From Magnetococcales bacterium (GTDB taxonomy: Bacteria; Pseudomonadota; Magnetococcia; Magnetococcales; JADFWU01): a stretch of 64,000 nt of DNA. The DNA is taken from contig JADFWU010000001.1 in NCBI GenBank assembly GCA_015234045.1, positions 186,001 through 250,000 of the forward strand, read 5' to 3'. Shown one piece after another: positions 42,594 through 51,748 of the stretch. Each line of letters begins with the position of its first letter. The first letter of the stretch is position 1. The notes under the pieces were generated by a model. That model saw only the letters and a program-made list of their open reading frames with translations. It made no database searches and had not been told where the DNA came from. The position numbers and the translations under genes were made by a program.

Positions 42594-43159
42594 TCGCCTT
42601 CGGCCGCGGCTTTTTTCAGGCCAGCGGCTTTTTTAGCCTTGGCGGCAGCGACTTTGGCTTTCATGGCGGCCATGCGTTTGGCTTTCTCATCGTCTGCCGA
42701 ACCGGTATCCTCTGCTGGAACATTACCCGCAGCAGCGGCTTTTTTAGCCTTGGCAGCAGCGACTTTGGCCTTCATAGCTGCAATGCGCTTGGCTTTTTCA
42801 TCATCGCCACCGGCAGCGGCATCACCATTGCCCTCTTTGGCAGCTTTGGCTTTTGCCGCAGCAGCTCGGGCTTTGGCAGCAGCCGGACCGGCACCCGCTT
42901 TACGCGGTGGACGTTTCTTTTTGACCGGTTTACCTTTGGCAGGGCGGTAGATTTCTACACGGTCTCCTTCCTCCAGCACTTGATCAAGCTTGGCCAGTTT
43001 GCCATAAATACCAACTTTGTTGGTTGCGAGATCGATTTGAGAAAATTTGTCCAGAACACCGGATCGTTTAATCGCTTCTTCAGTTGTGGTTCCATCAGGA
43101 ACATCAAACTCAAGAAGTATCTGACGACTAGGCTCTGCATAGGTGACGGCTACTTGCAT
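42590..43159 (-). CDS. RnfH-family ubiquitin-like protein with a histone-H1-like Ala/Lys tail
   Basis: 189 residues. Residues 1-80 match the RnfH/UPF0125 beta-grasp fold (MQVAVTYAEPSRQILLEFDVPDG, SQIDLATNKVGIYGKLAKLDQVLEEGDRVEIYRP). Ordinary RnfH proteins end near residue 100; this one adds about 100 residues of Lys/Ala-rich repeats (KAKVAAAKAKKAAAAG), like histone H1 or bacterial H1-like tails, suggesting DNA or RNA binding. Two 71-bp direct DNA repeats (42624-42694 and 42735-42805) build the tail. The start has GGAG eight bases upstream. It is coupled to truA through overlapping GTGA. The usual RnfH neighbours are not seen. Confidence 0.85.
   Translation of the reverse strand: MQVAVTYAEPSRQILLEFDVPDGTTTEEAIKRSGVLDKFSQIDLATNKVGIYGKLAKLDQVLEEGDRVEIYRPAKGKPVKKKRPPRKAGAGPAAAKARAAAAKAKAAKEGNGDAAAGGDDEKAKRIAAMKAKVAAAKAKKAAAAGNVPAEDTGSADDEKAKRMAAMKAKVAAAKAKKAAGLKKAAAEGE
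42624..42805 (-). repeat. Two imperfect 71-bp direct repeats in the tail of the RnfH-like gene
   Basis: Copies at 42624-42694 and 42735-42805, 111 bases apart, differ at several mostly silent positions. Both encode the KxxRxAAMKAKVAAAKAKKAA-type segment. They point to growth of the tail by in-frame duplication. Confidence 0.8.
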
Positions 43160-43347
43160 GAAGCGGTCTCCAAACTGGTTTGTTTACCCTGAATTCCGTT
43201 AAGATGATTAGGATTCGCACGCAGGATGCCGTAATTTCGGTTTCCTTTCAACCGGCAATCCCAGTATCTTATACTATATTTGCGAATCATCCAGCTCCGC
43301 GACCATTGTGGAAGCGGTCCGTCCAATCCGGGAGGGATGGGAGAAAT

Positions 43348-44100
43348 ATGAAAATTTATGCAGTTTACAATCTCAAAGGTGGCGTGGGCAAAACCACTAC
43401 AGCGGTCAATCTGGCCTACCTTTCCGCCATGGATGGAGCGCGCACACTGATTTGGGATTTAGATCCTCAAGGCGGTACGAGCTACTATCTATGTGTCAAA
43501 CCTGCGATCAAAGGCGGTAGTAAGTCTTTGGTCAAGAAAAAGACAGATATCACCTCGTATCTGCGTATGACCGGTTATCCGAACCTGGACATGTTGCCTT
43601 CGGATATCTCCAACCGGGAAATGGATCATCAGTTGCGTAAGCAGAAAACACCGGATGAGGCCCTTGAAAAACGGGTCAAACCGTTACGTGGTATGTATGA
43701 CACGCTTATCCTGGATTGTCCGCCAGACCTTTCTATGGTTGCGGAAAACGTGTTCCAAATGGCGCATGTGCTGTTGGTGCCACTGATTCCAACCACCTTG
43801 TCACTGCGGGCTTATAATCGTCTGGTGCGTTTTCTGGTTAAGCGGCGCAGTAATAAGCGATTGAAAGTTCTGCCATTTTTTAATCAAGTCAACCTGAATA
43901 AGCCGATCCATCAGGTGGTGACTAAAAACGTCCGGGCCAAACATCCGATCTTCCTACAGGAAGCGGTGATGGACTCCAATGTGATCGAAGCTATGGGTGT
44001 GAAACGTGCGCCAGTCTTTACTTTTGCTGATAAATCCAATGAAGCGGAAGTGTTCCGCAGACTTTGGGCAGAAGTGAAGGAACGTAGCCAGCATGGTTGA
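43348..44100 (+). CDS. ParA-family ATPase (orphan, no ParB)
   Basis: 250 residues from the ATG at 43348, which begins exactly at the conserved KIYAVYNLKGGVGKTTTAVNL (deviant Walker A) and has GGGAG upstream; an upstream extension to 43180 is not family-like. IWDLDPQGGTSYYL and LILDCPPDLSMVAENVF complete the ATPase site. ParA/MinD-type ATPases position DNA or protein cargo on the nucleoid or membrane. An insertion (VKPAIKGGSKSLVKKKTDITSYL) follows switch I. No ParB or centromere-like repeats are nearby, so a cargo other than the chromosome is likely. A stable hairpin separates it from three envelope-protein genes downstream. Confidence 0.9.
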   Translation: MKIYAVYNLKGGVGKTTTAVNLAYLSAMDGARTLIWDLDPQGGTSYYLCVKPAIKGGSKSLVKKKTDITSYLRMTGYPNLDMLPSDISNREMDHQLRKQKTPDEALEKRVKPLRGMYDTLILDCPPDLSMVAENVFQMAHVLLVPLIPTTLSLRAYNRLVRFLVKRRSNKRLKVLPFFNQVNLNKPIHQVVTKNVRAKHPIFLQEAVMDSNVIEAMGVKRAPVFTFADKSNEAEVFRRLWAEVKERSQHG

Positions 44101-44105
44101 TTGAG

Positions 44106-44143
44106 TATTCCGACTCACCGAATCCGTTTGGTGAGTCGGAATA
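44106..44143. terminator. Perfect 14-bp stem hairpin after the ParA gene
   Basis: TATTCCGACTCACC and its exact complement flank a 10-base loop (GAATCCGTTT), 6 bases after the ParA stop. No T run follows, so it may be an mRNA-stabilising or processing hairpin, or an operator, rather than a classic terminator. It sits about 50 bases before the next gene in the same direction. Confidence 0.6.
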
Positions 44144-44194
44144 GCACCTCATTTCCGTTCATAACACCATTGCCCTGTGGTTGGAGAGTCTGAC

Positions 44195-45112
44195 ATGAAA
44201 GATGATCTGCCAGCATTCCAGCCCGAATCTGAGCCTGTGGAAGCGTCTGAGTCAGAGATTGACGTTGAGCCTATACCAGAGTCTAAGCGTGAGATAGAGC
44301 CTGAGAAAAGCAGCCAACGTGCGCTCATTGGGCCATTGATTGCCTTGGTCAGTGTTCTAATTCTAGTGGCTGTGGTGTGGAAAAAAACAGTCAATCCAAC
44401 GGTAGAGTGGATGGAGCGGGACACCATTGTCTTCAATCGGCTCCACTTCAACCGTTATTTGGTCTATGGCAATGCGTTCGAAAAATCAGCGGGTCTGCTG
44501 CGTCTGGGTAAATCAGAGCTGTTCTCACGTCAAATCATTCTGCATGTCCAAGGCCGTGCCAATATTGCTTTTAAAACCAGTCAACTCCACCGAGATGGTA
44601 AACGTGCCATTTATGCGCCTGATAAGCAGGATGATGGCTTTGCCTTTGATCTTCAGGTGGATATTGATACCGATGATATCCGCATTGTCGATGAATTAAA
44701 GCCCAGGCCGGTGAATAGCCGCGAGGCTGCTGTTGCGGGTGGTGTTCTGGCTCTGGCTGGTGGATTTGCAGGTGCTCAGGCAGGGGATGCCATTGCCTCT
44801 GTGATACCGGGCGGTTTTTTTAATCTGCAAGGTCACGTTGCTCGATTGGTCGGATTGGCAGGTGGTGCGGGCGTTGGGTTTGGTGTGGGTTATGGTTTGG
44901 CCAAGGATGTTCAATTGGCCGAGCAGGTGAGTCAAACTGAGCTTGAGACGGTCAAAGGTCAAGCAGCGGTTTTTATCACTGGTGCTTTGAGACGACAGTC
45001 TTTTGTTCAGCAGCAATCTGAAAAACGTTTCCGACAGTTTCTGATTGAAAAATTTCGTCAAAGTGGGGTGAAGATTACTTCAGTCCGCGTTGATCAAGAG
45101 GTGGGATCATGA
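44195..45112 (+). CDS. Membrane protein with glycine-rich helical hairpin, unknown function
   Basis: 305 residues from the ATG at 44195 (GGAGAG seven bases upstream; a GTG at 44177 is less likely). The first 42 residues are acidic (Glu/Pro/Ser). TM1 at about 44-63 (ALIGPLIALVSVLILVAVVW), then a soluble region, then two Gly/Ala-rich hydrophobic stretches at about 180-205 (VAGGVLALAGGFAGAQAG) and 225-245 (VGLAGGAGVGFGVGYGLA), like glycine-zipper hairpins. The C-terminus is basic and amphipathic. No family recognised. Its last 4 bases overlap the next gene start (ATGA), and the ParA gene lies upstream, so the three following genes and perhaps ParA form one system. Confidence 0.8.
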   Translation: MKDDLPAFQPESEPVEASESEIDVEPIPESKREIEPEKSSQRALIGPLIALVSVLILVAVVWKKTVNPTVEWMERDTIVFNRLHFNRYLVYGNAFEKSAGLLRLGKSELFSRQIILHVQGRANIAFKTSQLHRDGKRAIYAPDKQDDGFAFDLQVDIDTDDIRIVDELKPRPVNSREAAVAGGVLALAGGFAGAQAGDAIASVIPGGFFNLQGHVARLVGLAGGAGVGFGVGYGLAKDVQLAEQVSQTELETVKGQAAVFITGALRRQSFVQQQSEKRFRQFLIEKFRQSGVKITSVRVDQEVGS

Positions 45113-46521
45113 ACCGCCTTATGGAAATTATTAAAACAGTGATGGCGGACTATGGACGCTGGTTATTTATCGCTGCGCTTGCGCTGTTGGCCGCGCTGGG
45201 CTTCTCCATTTGGGATAACTTTCGTTCGCATACCACACCAACCACTGTTCATGTAACAGCCATAGAAAACGCAGAAGATCTGATCAGTGCCAGCTATTCC
45301 AGCGATTTTTATTTTAGACTGAGCCGATATGAGAGCGGTAAATTAAAAGCGGCTTATTCAGCATTGGTGCCTTTACGTGCCAATATTGGATTGGATTTGG
45401 GCACACTGGATTATCAAAATCACCATGCTCCGGCACCGGCTGTACTGGATACAGAAATCGACTGGTCAAACCTGTTGGTTTTTCAAGATGACGAAGGTCG
45501 AAGTCTGGAAGAGATCATCCAAGGATTGATGCGCTATTCAGAAATCAATATCCGTACTGTTGCGTTGTCTGACCCTTATTTTATCAATGGAATTTCAGAT
45601 AGAACCGCCCAACTTCTCACCGATTTTCTAGGGCAGTCCTATACCGTAGAATCGGTGGATGTTGATAGCCATTTTGCAGTGGAAAAGACCGCTGTTGATC
45701 ACGTGAGCATCAAGCGGTTTATATCGGATGATTTTCCAGAATTAGAGCTGCAAGAGTCTGCCACTCAGCAACAGTGGAACCCGAATCTCAAACTGTGGCG
45801 ATTTCAGGGCGATAATCAGATACAGCTTCAGTATCTTAGTAAAGTATCTCAGACTGATATGGACCGTTTTTTTGCCAGCATGGAAGCGGATGCCTTGGAG
45901 TTGGATGAACCGGTGGTTTTGATCCGACTCTATAAGAGTTTGGGTGATCGTAAGCGACTGTTTGTTATGCTGCGTGAAGAAAAAAACAAAGTATCTGCCT
46001 TTCATATGGATGCCAATGGTCATATCTATCTTTTGCAGATGGTGACCAAACATCGCAAAGCATTGATGAATTCTTTGCCATATTTTCTGAGCATGGTTCA
46101 CGGTTTGGCATTCAGTTCTGAAGAGATGGATAACCGTTATGCGGATCAGACACAGACGAAGAATAAGCGCTACCAACAGGCTGTTGTATTGTTGAATGAA
46201 ATTAATGAAATAAAACAGGATCTGATGGAAGAGGGTGAAGAGGATTTGATGCCGGTTCTTGAACGGTTGTATCTCACCAAAGAGCCGATTAATTTGGATC
46301 AATCAGTAGAATGGGATCAACGCTTTTATCAATTGCGTGATAGGTATGATCAATTCCCAGATGCCGCTTTGATTGATCTTTTGACAAAAAAACGTGATGA
46401 TCATCTCATGTTGGCAGAAGGGCTCGACCAGTGTGATGTGGCAGCTTTAAAGCGTTGTACATTTGACATGGAAGCCCGAGTTTGTTTTGCCAAACTGGCT
46501 AAAGGAGAGTGTGGTCCATGA
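45109..46521 (+). CDS. Membrane-anchored protein with Cys-rich C-terminus, unknown function
   Basis: 470 residues. One N-terminal membrane helix (about 18-36; WLFIAALALLAALGFSIWD) and a large, probably periplasmic, domain. The C-terminus holds four Cys in 30 residues (DQCDVAALKRC...ARVCFAKLAKGEC), likely disulfide-bonded. No known domain is recognised. Start overlaps the previous stop (ATGA) and its stop overlaps the ATG of the next small gene, so all three are translationally coupled. The chain of three exported proteins with a ParA ATPase upstream suggests an envelope complex placed by ParA; that is inference. Confidence 0.82.
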   Translation: MNRLMEIIKTVMADYGRWLFIAALALLAALGFSIWDNFRSHTTPTTVHVTAIENAEDLISASYSSDFYFRLSRYESGKLKAAYSALVPLRANIGLDLGTLDYQNHHAPAPAVLDTEIDWSNLLVFQDDEGRSLEEIIQGLMRYSEINIRTVALSDPYFINGISDRTAQLLTDFLGQSYTVESVDVDSHFAVEKTAVDHVSIKRFISDDFPELELQESATQQQWNPNLKLWRFQGDNQIQLQYLSKVSQTDMDRFFASMEADALELDEPVVLIRLYKSLGDRKRLFVMLREEKNKVSAFHMDANGHIYLLQMVTKHRKALMNSLPYFLSMVHGLAFSSEEMDNRYADQTQTKNKRYQQAVVLLNEINEIKQDLMEEGEEDLMPVLERLYLTKEPINLDQSVEWDQRFYQLRDRYDQFPDAALIDLLTKKRDDHLMLAEGLDQCDVAALKRCTFDMEARVCFAKLAKGECGP

Positions 46522-46637
46522 AGTGTGCTTGGTCTTATGTTGTGATAATTGCGTTAATGGTGGCATCGCTTACCGGTTGCTGGAGTGAGGAAAGCAGTGA
46601 AGAGGAAACAGTACTGGAGCGGGTATTAGATCGATAA
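46518..46637 (+). CDS. Small lipoprotein, 39 residues
   Basis: Starts with an ATG overlapping the preceding stop (ATGA), 39 codons, ends with TAA. The protein begins MKCAWSYVVIIALMVASLTG then Cys: a short positive end, a hydrophobic core and the lipobox SLTGC, followed by a Glu/Ser-rich tail (WSEESSEEETVLERVLDR). This is a clear type II signal peptide, so the mature form has only about 19 residues attached to a lipid anchor. The tight coupling to the two upstream membrane-protein genes argues that it belongs to the same complex. Very short genes of this kind are easily missed. Confidence 0.8.
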   Translation: MKCAWSYVVIIALMVASLTGCWSEESSEEETVLERVLDR

Positions 46638-46663
46638 TTCCTGATGGTGTCGTTGATTATTTT

Positions 46664-49600
46664 TTAAAGCCCATTAGCGGGTGTTTGTTCAGCCTTTTGA
46701 AAGTCATTTACACTGAGAAAATTTTCGAAATCAGCGCTGGAGAGTGGTTTGCTGAAGTAATATCCCTGAACCTCACCGCATTGATGGTCCTTGAGAAATC
46801 CAAGTTGTTCTTCCGTTTCCACGCCTTCAGCAATCACGCCGAGGCTCAATGCTTTGGCCATTGAGATAATGGAATTTACAATCGCTGCATCATCGGAATC
46901 AATGGCCAGATCTCGCACAAACGATTGATCGATTTTCAGCGAATGGAGCGGGAATTTCTTTAAATAGCTCAGAGAAGAGTAGCCTGTACCAAAGTCATCA
47001 ATGGAGATATGGATTCCGATATCACGCAGTTTTTCAATAACTGCAATGGCATCATTGGGATCTTCCATCACCACGCTTTCAGTGATTTCAAGTTCAAGCA
47101 TGGCCGTTGGCAAGCCGGTTTCATCCAAGGTTTCCATGATCATATCCAATAATTTGGGATCCTGGAACTGTTTGGACGACAGATTAACGGCAACGCGTAG
47201 CGGTTTATATCCTTGATTATGCCATGTTTTAGCCTGTTGGCAGGCAGTTTTTAAGATCCATTCACCCATGGGAATGATCATACCCGTTTCTTCAGCCAAT
47301 GGGATAAAATCTGCTGGTGAGATCATGCCGCGTTTAGGATGTATCCAACGAATGAGCGCTTCCATACCAATGACACGACTGCTTGATAGAGAAATTTTTG
47401 GTTGATAGAAGACCAGAAACTCTTGTCGTTCAATTGCGCGTCTCAGATCAGCTTCCAGTGAGAGTCTGAGTTCGTTGCTTGCGTTCATTTCTTTGGTATA
47501 GAAACGGTAAGTGCCACGGCCAGCTTCTTTGGCTTGATACATGGCCAAATCAGCGTTTTTGGTCATTGTTTCGAAGTTTGTTCCATCATCAGGGAAGAGT
47601 GAAATCCCGATGCTTGCACCGATAAATACTTCATGACCATCAATGTCAAAGGGGCGTTGCAGGGCTTTAATAATGCCCATGGCAATTGAGCCGATCTCAT
47701 CCACATTGCCCGAGTGTGGCAGTATGACTGTAAATTCATCACCGCCCAGACGGCTGACCGTATCACTGTGACGGAGTTTTTGTTGGGTGCGTTCGGCAAC
47801 CCGTATCAACAGTCTATCGCCTGAATCATGACCGAGAGTGTCATTGACATATTTAAATCTATCCAGATCGATAAAGAACAGGCCAACGGTGTTTTTGTTA
47901 CGATTGGCAAGTTCAATTTCATGTTCCAAACGATCACGAAACAGCGCTCGGTTGGGCAGTTTTGTGAGCGGATCATAAAAAGCCAGTTGCTCTAATTTTT
48001 CTTCAGTGGATTTCTGTCGGCTAATATCCATGAAGATGCCTACATAGTGACCAACTTTTCCTGATTTATTTTTAATGGCATTGATAGTTAGCCATTTGGG
48101 AAATACTTCACCATCTTTGCGCCGATCCCAAATTTCACCTTCCCAGAAGTTGTTTTGCTTTAGATCGGTCCACATTTTACTGTAAAATTCAGAGTCATGC
48201 CGACCAGATTGTGTGATGGATGGGGATTGTCCAATGGCTTCATCCCGACTGAAACCGGTGATCTTTTCATAAGCTGGATTGATGTCAGTGATGATGCCTT
48301 TTATATCGGTAATGACGATGGCTTCACTGGCATTTTCAATGACCATTTTGGAGAGCATCAGGTTTTCTTCTGTCTGACGAATCTCTGTAATGTCCTGAAT
48401 GGTTCCGCGCATAAAGGTAGGTTGGCCATCATCATCACGGCTGACTTCACCACGCTCCAATACCAAACGTTCAGTGCCATCCGGTTGAATAATGCGATGC
48501 TCAACCTGATAGGGCATATCAGGATTTGTTAGAGCATTGTTTACAGCTTCTTCTACCAAATGGCGATCGTCAGGGTGGATATATGTCAATAAGCTCTCAT
48601 AAGAGGGTTGATGCTGCTGTGGTTCTAGTCCAAAAATGCGGTAGATTTCATCTGACCATGTCAGTGTGTTGCCAGCAATATTCCAATCCCAATTGCCTAA
48701 TTTAGCAATACTTTGGGCTTTGGACAGGCTATCTCTACTGTTTTCAAGCGCTGTTGTCAGTTCATTGCGCTGTATTTCATATTTATTGGCATGGATGATA
48801 TTGGCCATCGTGGTAATCAACGGTTTGAGAAGATCAATTAAGGGGGTGTTGTAACCCTCTGGTCGGTTGGCAAAACCGAGCAGACCAATCACCTCATCCG
48901 CTTGGGAAATAGGTAGACCCAGGAAGGCATTGATTGGAGGATGATCCTCATCGGCATGTGTGCCATTGGTCGCATCATTGAGAATGAACGGTTGGTCAGT
49001 TTGTAAGGTCGTTTCAATCAGGGTGTCCAGCTGTGTAAATGTCTGACCACTTTGTTCATGCATTTGGAAGAGACTACGGCTTAGAGAATCTCTTGAAACA
49101 TCTGTGATGGCCAGCATGTTCAGCTTGATTTTTTGCCCTGTACCTACAATTGTTTCACCGATCAGACCAAATTCGCTGTTAGTCAGGCTGAGCATTTCAT
49201 TGAGTAATTGATCAAATACCTGATGTGGATTTGTGCTGCGAATATATTGAGACTGAGCCTGATGGATAGCAGAGAGTAGGGTATTTGTTTGGCGTCGGGC
49301 TTCTTCACTCTTCTTTCTGGTTGTGATTTCATTGGATAGAGACGTGTTTGCTTTTTGTAATTGCGCGGTACGACGAATGACGCGCGACTCCATATCCTTT
49401 TGAAAGGTTTGGAGTTTATCTGCCATTACATTAAAGCTTGCTGCCAGACTTCCCACTTCATCGCCTGATACAATTTCAGCCCTTTGGCTCATGTCGCCAG
49501 AAGCAATTTTGGCAGTAACATGGTTAAGATTATCCAGGGGAACGATAATGGAACGTCCCAGGATAATTCCCGTTATCACGACCATGCCAAGAATAGCGGC

Positions 49601-50569
49601 AAGAATCACAATGCCCCAGTTGTTCAATGCGATGACATTGGCCATGGCTTCGTTGGCATCGACTTTCACAACCATACCCATACGTGCCAGAGCAACATAG
49701 CGCCAAGCGGCGAGCACTACTGTGCCGCGATAGTCGTGGGAAAGATTTTGATCTCTTTCTCCTTGAAGAGCGAGACGGATGGGGGCGGCAAAAGTGTCAT
49801 CATCCACTTTGTTGGTTTTTTTAATCTTGGATAGATCTGAAAACTTTAAAGGAAACAGGAAGGTGATTTCATCACCAGAATCCGTGGCAACAACGGTTTC
49901 TCCGGTATTGCCAAGACCGGTTTGATCGGTGACGACATTTTGAAAATGTTTATTGTTTATTTGTAAAACCAACGCGCCTACAACCTGCTTGTTATCTATC
50001 ACAGGCGTTGCAATATAAGCTGCTGATTCTTTGGATGGTGTGTGGAAGCGATAGCCGGAAAAGCTGGTTTCACGGTGTGTTATTGAATGATTAACAACGC
50101 TGGCCAATTCAGAATCACCAGATGGTACACTTTGGATATTGGAAGTACTATATTCTTCCTGTTTGATAGTGAAAACGATCTCACCATCGGCAGAAATCAG
50201 GAGCAGATCATAGTAGTTACCATGCGTTGTATAGTGTTCATAATAGCTTCTTTGCTGTTTGGTTAGAAGATTATACTCTTCGGATCTTGATCCATGAAGT
50301 TGATGTAATTTGATGAATTTTTTCAGATCACTTAACGTTCTTGGTGATTGGCTCAGTAGCAGAGCATCTTTTTGGCGTTCGCGGATGAAGTCTTCAATTT
50401 GAACTACTTTTTTGTCAGCCACATGAGCCAGGCTTTGCAATACCATTTCCTGCAAAGAGGCATCATACTGTTGAATCATCCAGCTACCCAACAGCAGGAT
50501 TGGCAACAGGGTAAGCGCAATAAGCACGCTAAGCAGACGGGTTCTAATTGAAGAAAACAGACGGACCAT
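46664..50569 (-). CDS. Bifunctional GGDEF-EAL c-di-GMP protein with periplasmic Cache, HAMP, GAF and two PAS domains
   Basis: 1301 residues. TM1 (about 12-30), a periplasmic double-Cache-like region (about 35-310), TM2 (about 315-340), HAMP (about 340-395), GAF (about 430-600), PAS (about 630-735), PAS (about 750-865), GGDEF (about 870-1030) and EAL (about 1045-1285). The cyclase site is intact (SRLGGDEFTVIL) and preceded by an RxxD inhibitory site (RHSD). The phosphodiesterase site is intact too (GMEALIRWIHP, ELEITESV, IDDFGTGYSSL). It may therefore make or break c-di-GMP depending on periplasmic and cytosolic signals. Convergent with the ParA operon; it is the only c-di-GMP gene in the window and could be linked to the Wsp-like array functionally, though unlinked genetically. 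Confidence 0.95.
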   Translation of the reverse strand: MVRLFSSIRTRLLSVLIALTLLPILLLGSWMIQQYDASLQEMVLQSLAHVADKKVVQIEDFIRERQKDALLLSQSPRTLSDLKKFIKLHQLHGSRSEEYNLLTKQQRSYYEHYTTHGNYYDLLLISADGEIVFTIKQEEYSTSNIQSVPSGDSELASVVNHSITHRETSFSGYRFHTPSKESAAYIATPVIDNKQVVGALVLQINNKHFQNVVTDQTGLGNTGETVVATDSGDEITFLFPLKFSDLSKIKKTNKVDDDTFAAPIRLALQGERDQNLSHDYRGTVVLAAWRYVALARMGMVVKVDANEAMANVIALNNWGIVILAAILGMVVITGIILGRSIIVPLDNLNHVTAKIASGDMSQRAEIVSGDEVGSLAASFNVMADKLQTFQKDMESRVIRRTAQLQKANTSLSNEITTRKKSEEARRQTNTLLSAIHQAQSQYIRSTNPHQVFDQLLNEMLSLTNSEFGLIGETIVGTGQKIKLNMLAITDVSRDSLSRSLFQMHEQSGQTFTQLDTLIETTLQTDQPFILNDATNGTHADEDHPPINAFLGLPISQADEVIGLLGFANRPEGYNTPLIDLLKPLITTMANIIHANKYEIQRNELTTALENSRDSLSKAQSIAKLGNWDWNIAGNTLTWSDEIYRIFGLEPQQHQPSYESLLTYIHPDDRHLVEEAVNNALTNPDMPYQVEHRIIQPDGTERLVLERGEVSRDDDGQPTFMRGTIQDITEIRQTEENLMLSKMVIENASEAIVITDIKGIITDINPAYEKITGFSRDEAIGQSPSITQSGRHDSEFYSKMWTDLKQNNFWEGEIWDRRKDGEVFPKWLTINAIKNKSGKVGHYVGIFMDISRQKSTEEKLEQLAFYDPLTKLPNRALFRDRLEHEIELANRNKNTVGLFFIDLDRFKYVNDTLGHDSGDRLLIRVAERTQQKLRHSDTVSRLGGDEFTVILPHSGNVDEIGSIAMGIIKALQRPFDIDGHEVFIGASIGISLFPDDGTNFETMTKNADLAMYQAKEAGRGTYRFYTKEMNASNELRLSLEADLRRAIERQEFLVFYQPKISLSSSRVIGMEALIRWIHPKRGMISPADFIPLAEETGMIIPMGEWILKTACQQAKTWHNQGYKPLRVAVNLSSKQFQDPKLLDMIMETLDETGLPTAMLELEITESVVMEDPNDAIAVIEKLRDIGIHISIDDFGTGYSSLSYLKKFPLHSLKIDQSFVRDLAIDSDDAAIVNSIISMAKALSLGVIAEGVETEEQLGFLKDHQCGEVQGYYFSKPLSSADFENFLSVNDFQKAEQTPANGL

Positions 50570-50641
50570 AAGTGATAATACTCCAACTAAATCATTTCAT
50601 TGTGCATTTATTGAAAATTATCTCCAAGGCCCTAATATTCC

Positions 50642-51736
50642 CTAACAACATCCACCAGAGCTAGAGCTATTTATCTCTTCATTGCCTTTATCGTTGTCAC
50701 TGTTTGGAGATACAGAGTTTGCTGCACCATTGCAACCGCAATCAAACGGCCCAAAATGGGTTTGTGTATCACCCATAACCGTGAAATGTGGGCTGTATCG
50801 GCTCTTCTGGAGCATTGCGGCGGTGTTGCCGCAAACCAGTTGAGGCTTGCCTGAGAGAAAGCGTGTACCACTGTCTAAATCAAAATAGTGTAGCGATTGG
50901 GGCAGGGTGCCTTTGTAAGTGGCAATCTGGCCATAATCTTCACACCGATCTTCAAGACTGTCGATTTTAAACGCCCGGATGGTTTTTGAAAAAAAATCAA
51001 CCATACCGATTTTCTCATAAACCTTGGGATCATCCAGGGTAATTGGTTTACTGGAAACAACACGGTAATCCAACAGACCCACTTTTTCCATCAAGCGGCG
51101 AAAATCGTCGATATAGAGTGCGCCTGACAGGCATTCACCGAGTAATATGGGATCGTTGTGGAGTGCTTCAGGTACACGGCGAGCAGTGAAAACATCGGAA
51201 AAATAGAGTTCACCGCCGGGCTTGAGAATCCGATGAATTTCGGAGAACACCGCCTCTTTATTGCCGGAAAGATTCAAGACACAATTGGATGTAATGACAT
51301 CCACACTGTTGTCAGCGATATCCAGAGCCTTCAGGTCTTCGATCTGTCCCAGACGGAAGTCAATATTGGTTCGATCAAAGCCAAAGCGGGACATCTGTTC
51401 ATCCCGATATTTAAGAGCGACATTGAGTTGCTCCGGTGTCATGTCCACACCGATTACCTGACCATTCTGGCCCACCAGTTTTGCCATGATATAGGCATCA
51501 CGACCGGTTCCACAGCCCAAATCAACCACTGTGCAACCCTCTAGCAGTGGTGGAATGGGCGAGCCGCAACCATAGAATTTGCTGACAATTTCATCAGCAA
51601 TCAAAGGCGCGACTTCTTTTGCGGAGTCTGGCAGCGCTTCAGCACTGCAACAGGAGCTGGTTTTTAGATCCTGGGATGAGCTGAGTGTTTGGCCGTAGTA
51701 AGTTTGCACAGATTGGACAATGGGAATGGTCTTCAT
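50642..51736 (-). CDS. Arsenite methyltransferase-like SAM enzyme (ArsM family)
   Basis: 364 residues. SAM-binding VVDLGCGTGRDAYIMAKLVG and GVDMTPEQL are followed by the three family Cys: LKTSSCCSAEA (near 28), SNCVLNL (near 161) and GECLSGALY (near 204), which bind As(III) in ArsM. The C-terminus has CGCNG and ends SSSSGGCC, adding possible metalloid-binding Cys. ArsM methylates arsenite in the cytosol. No arsR, arsB or arsC gene is nearby. The gene follows a 59-residue gene by 12 bases. Assignment to ArsM is supported by Cys spacing, but the exact metalloid is not proven. Confidence 0.88.
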   Translation of the reverse strand: MKTIPIVQSVQTYYGQTLSSSQDLKTSSCCSAEALPDSAKEVAPLIADEIVSKFYGCGSPIPPLLEGCTVVDLGCGTGRDAYIMAKLVGQNGQVIGVDMTPEQLNVALKYRDEQMSRFGFDRTNIDFRLGQIEDLKALDIADNSVDVITSNCVLNLSGNKEAVFSEIHRILKPGGELYFSDVFTARRVPEALHNDPILLGECLSGALYIDDFRRLMEKVGLLDYRVVSSKPITLDDPKVYEKIGMVDFFSKTIRAFKIDSLEDRCEDYGQIATYKGTLPQSLHYFDLDSGTRFLSGKPQLVCGNTAAMLQKSRYSPHFTVMGDTQTHFGPFDCGCNGAANSVSPNSDNDKGNEEINSSSSGGCC

Positions 51737-51748
51737 ATTCTTTGCCTA

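Noticed and set aside
42584-43192. 202-codon Phe/Gly/Ser-rich frame on the plus strand
   Set aside because: Shadow of the Ala/Lys-rich repeats of the RnfH-like gene in the opposite direction.
43180-43347. Extended N-terminus of the ParA-type protein
   Set aside because: The conserved ATPase start coincides with the ATG at 43348, which has GGGAG upstream.
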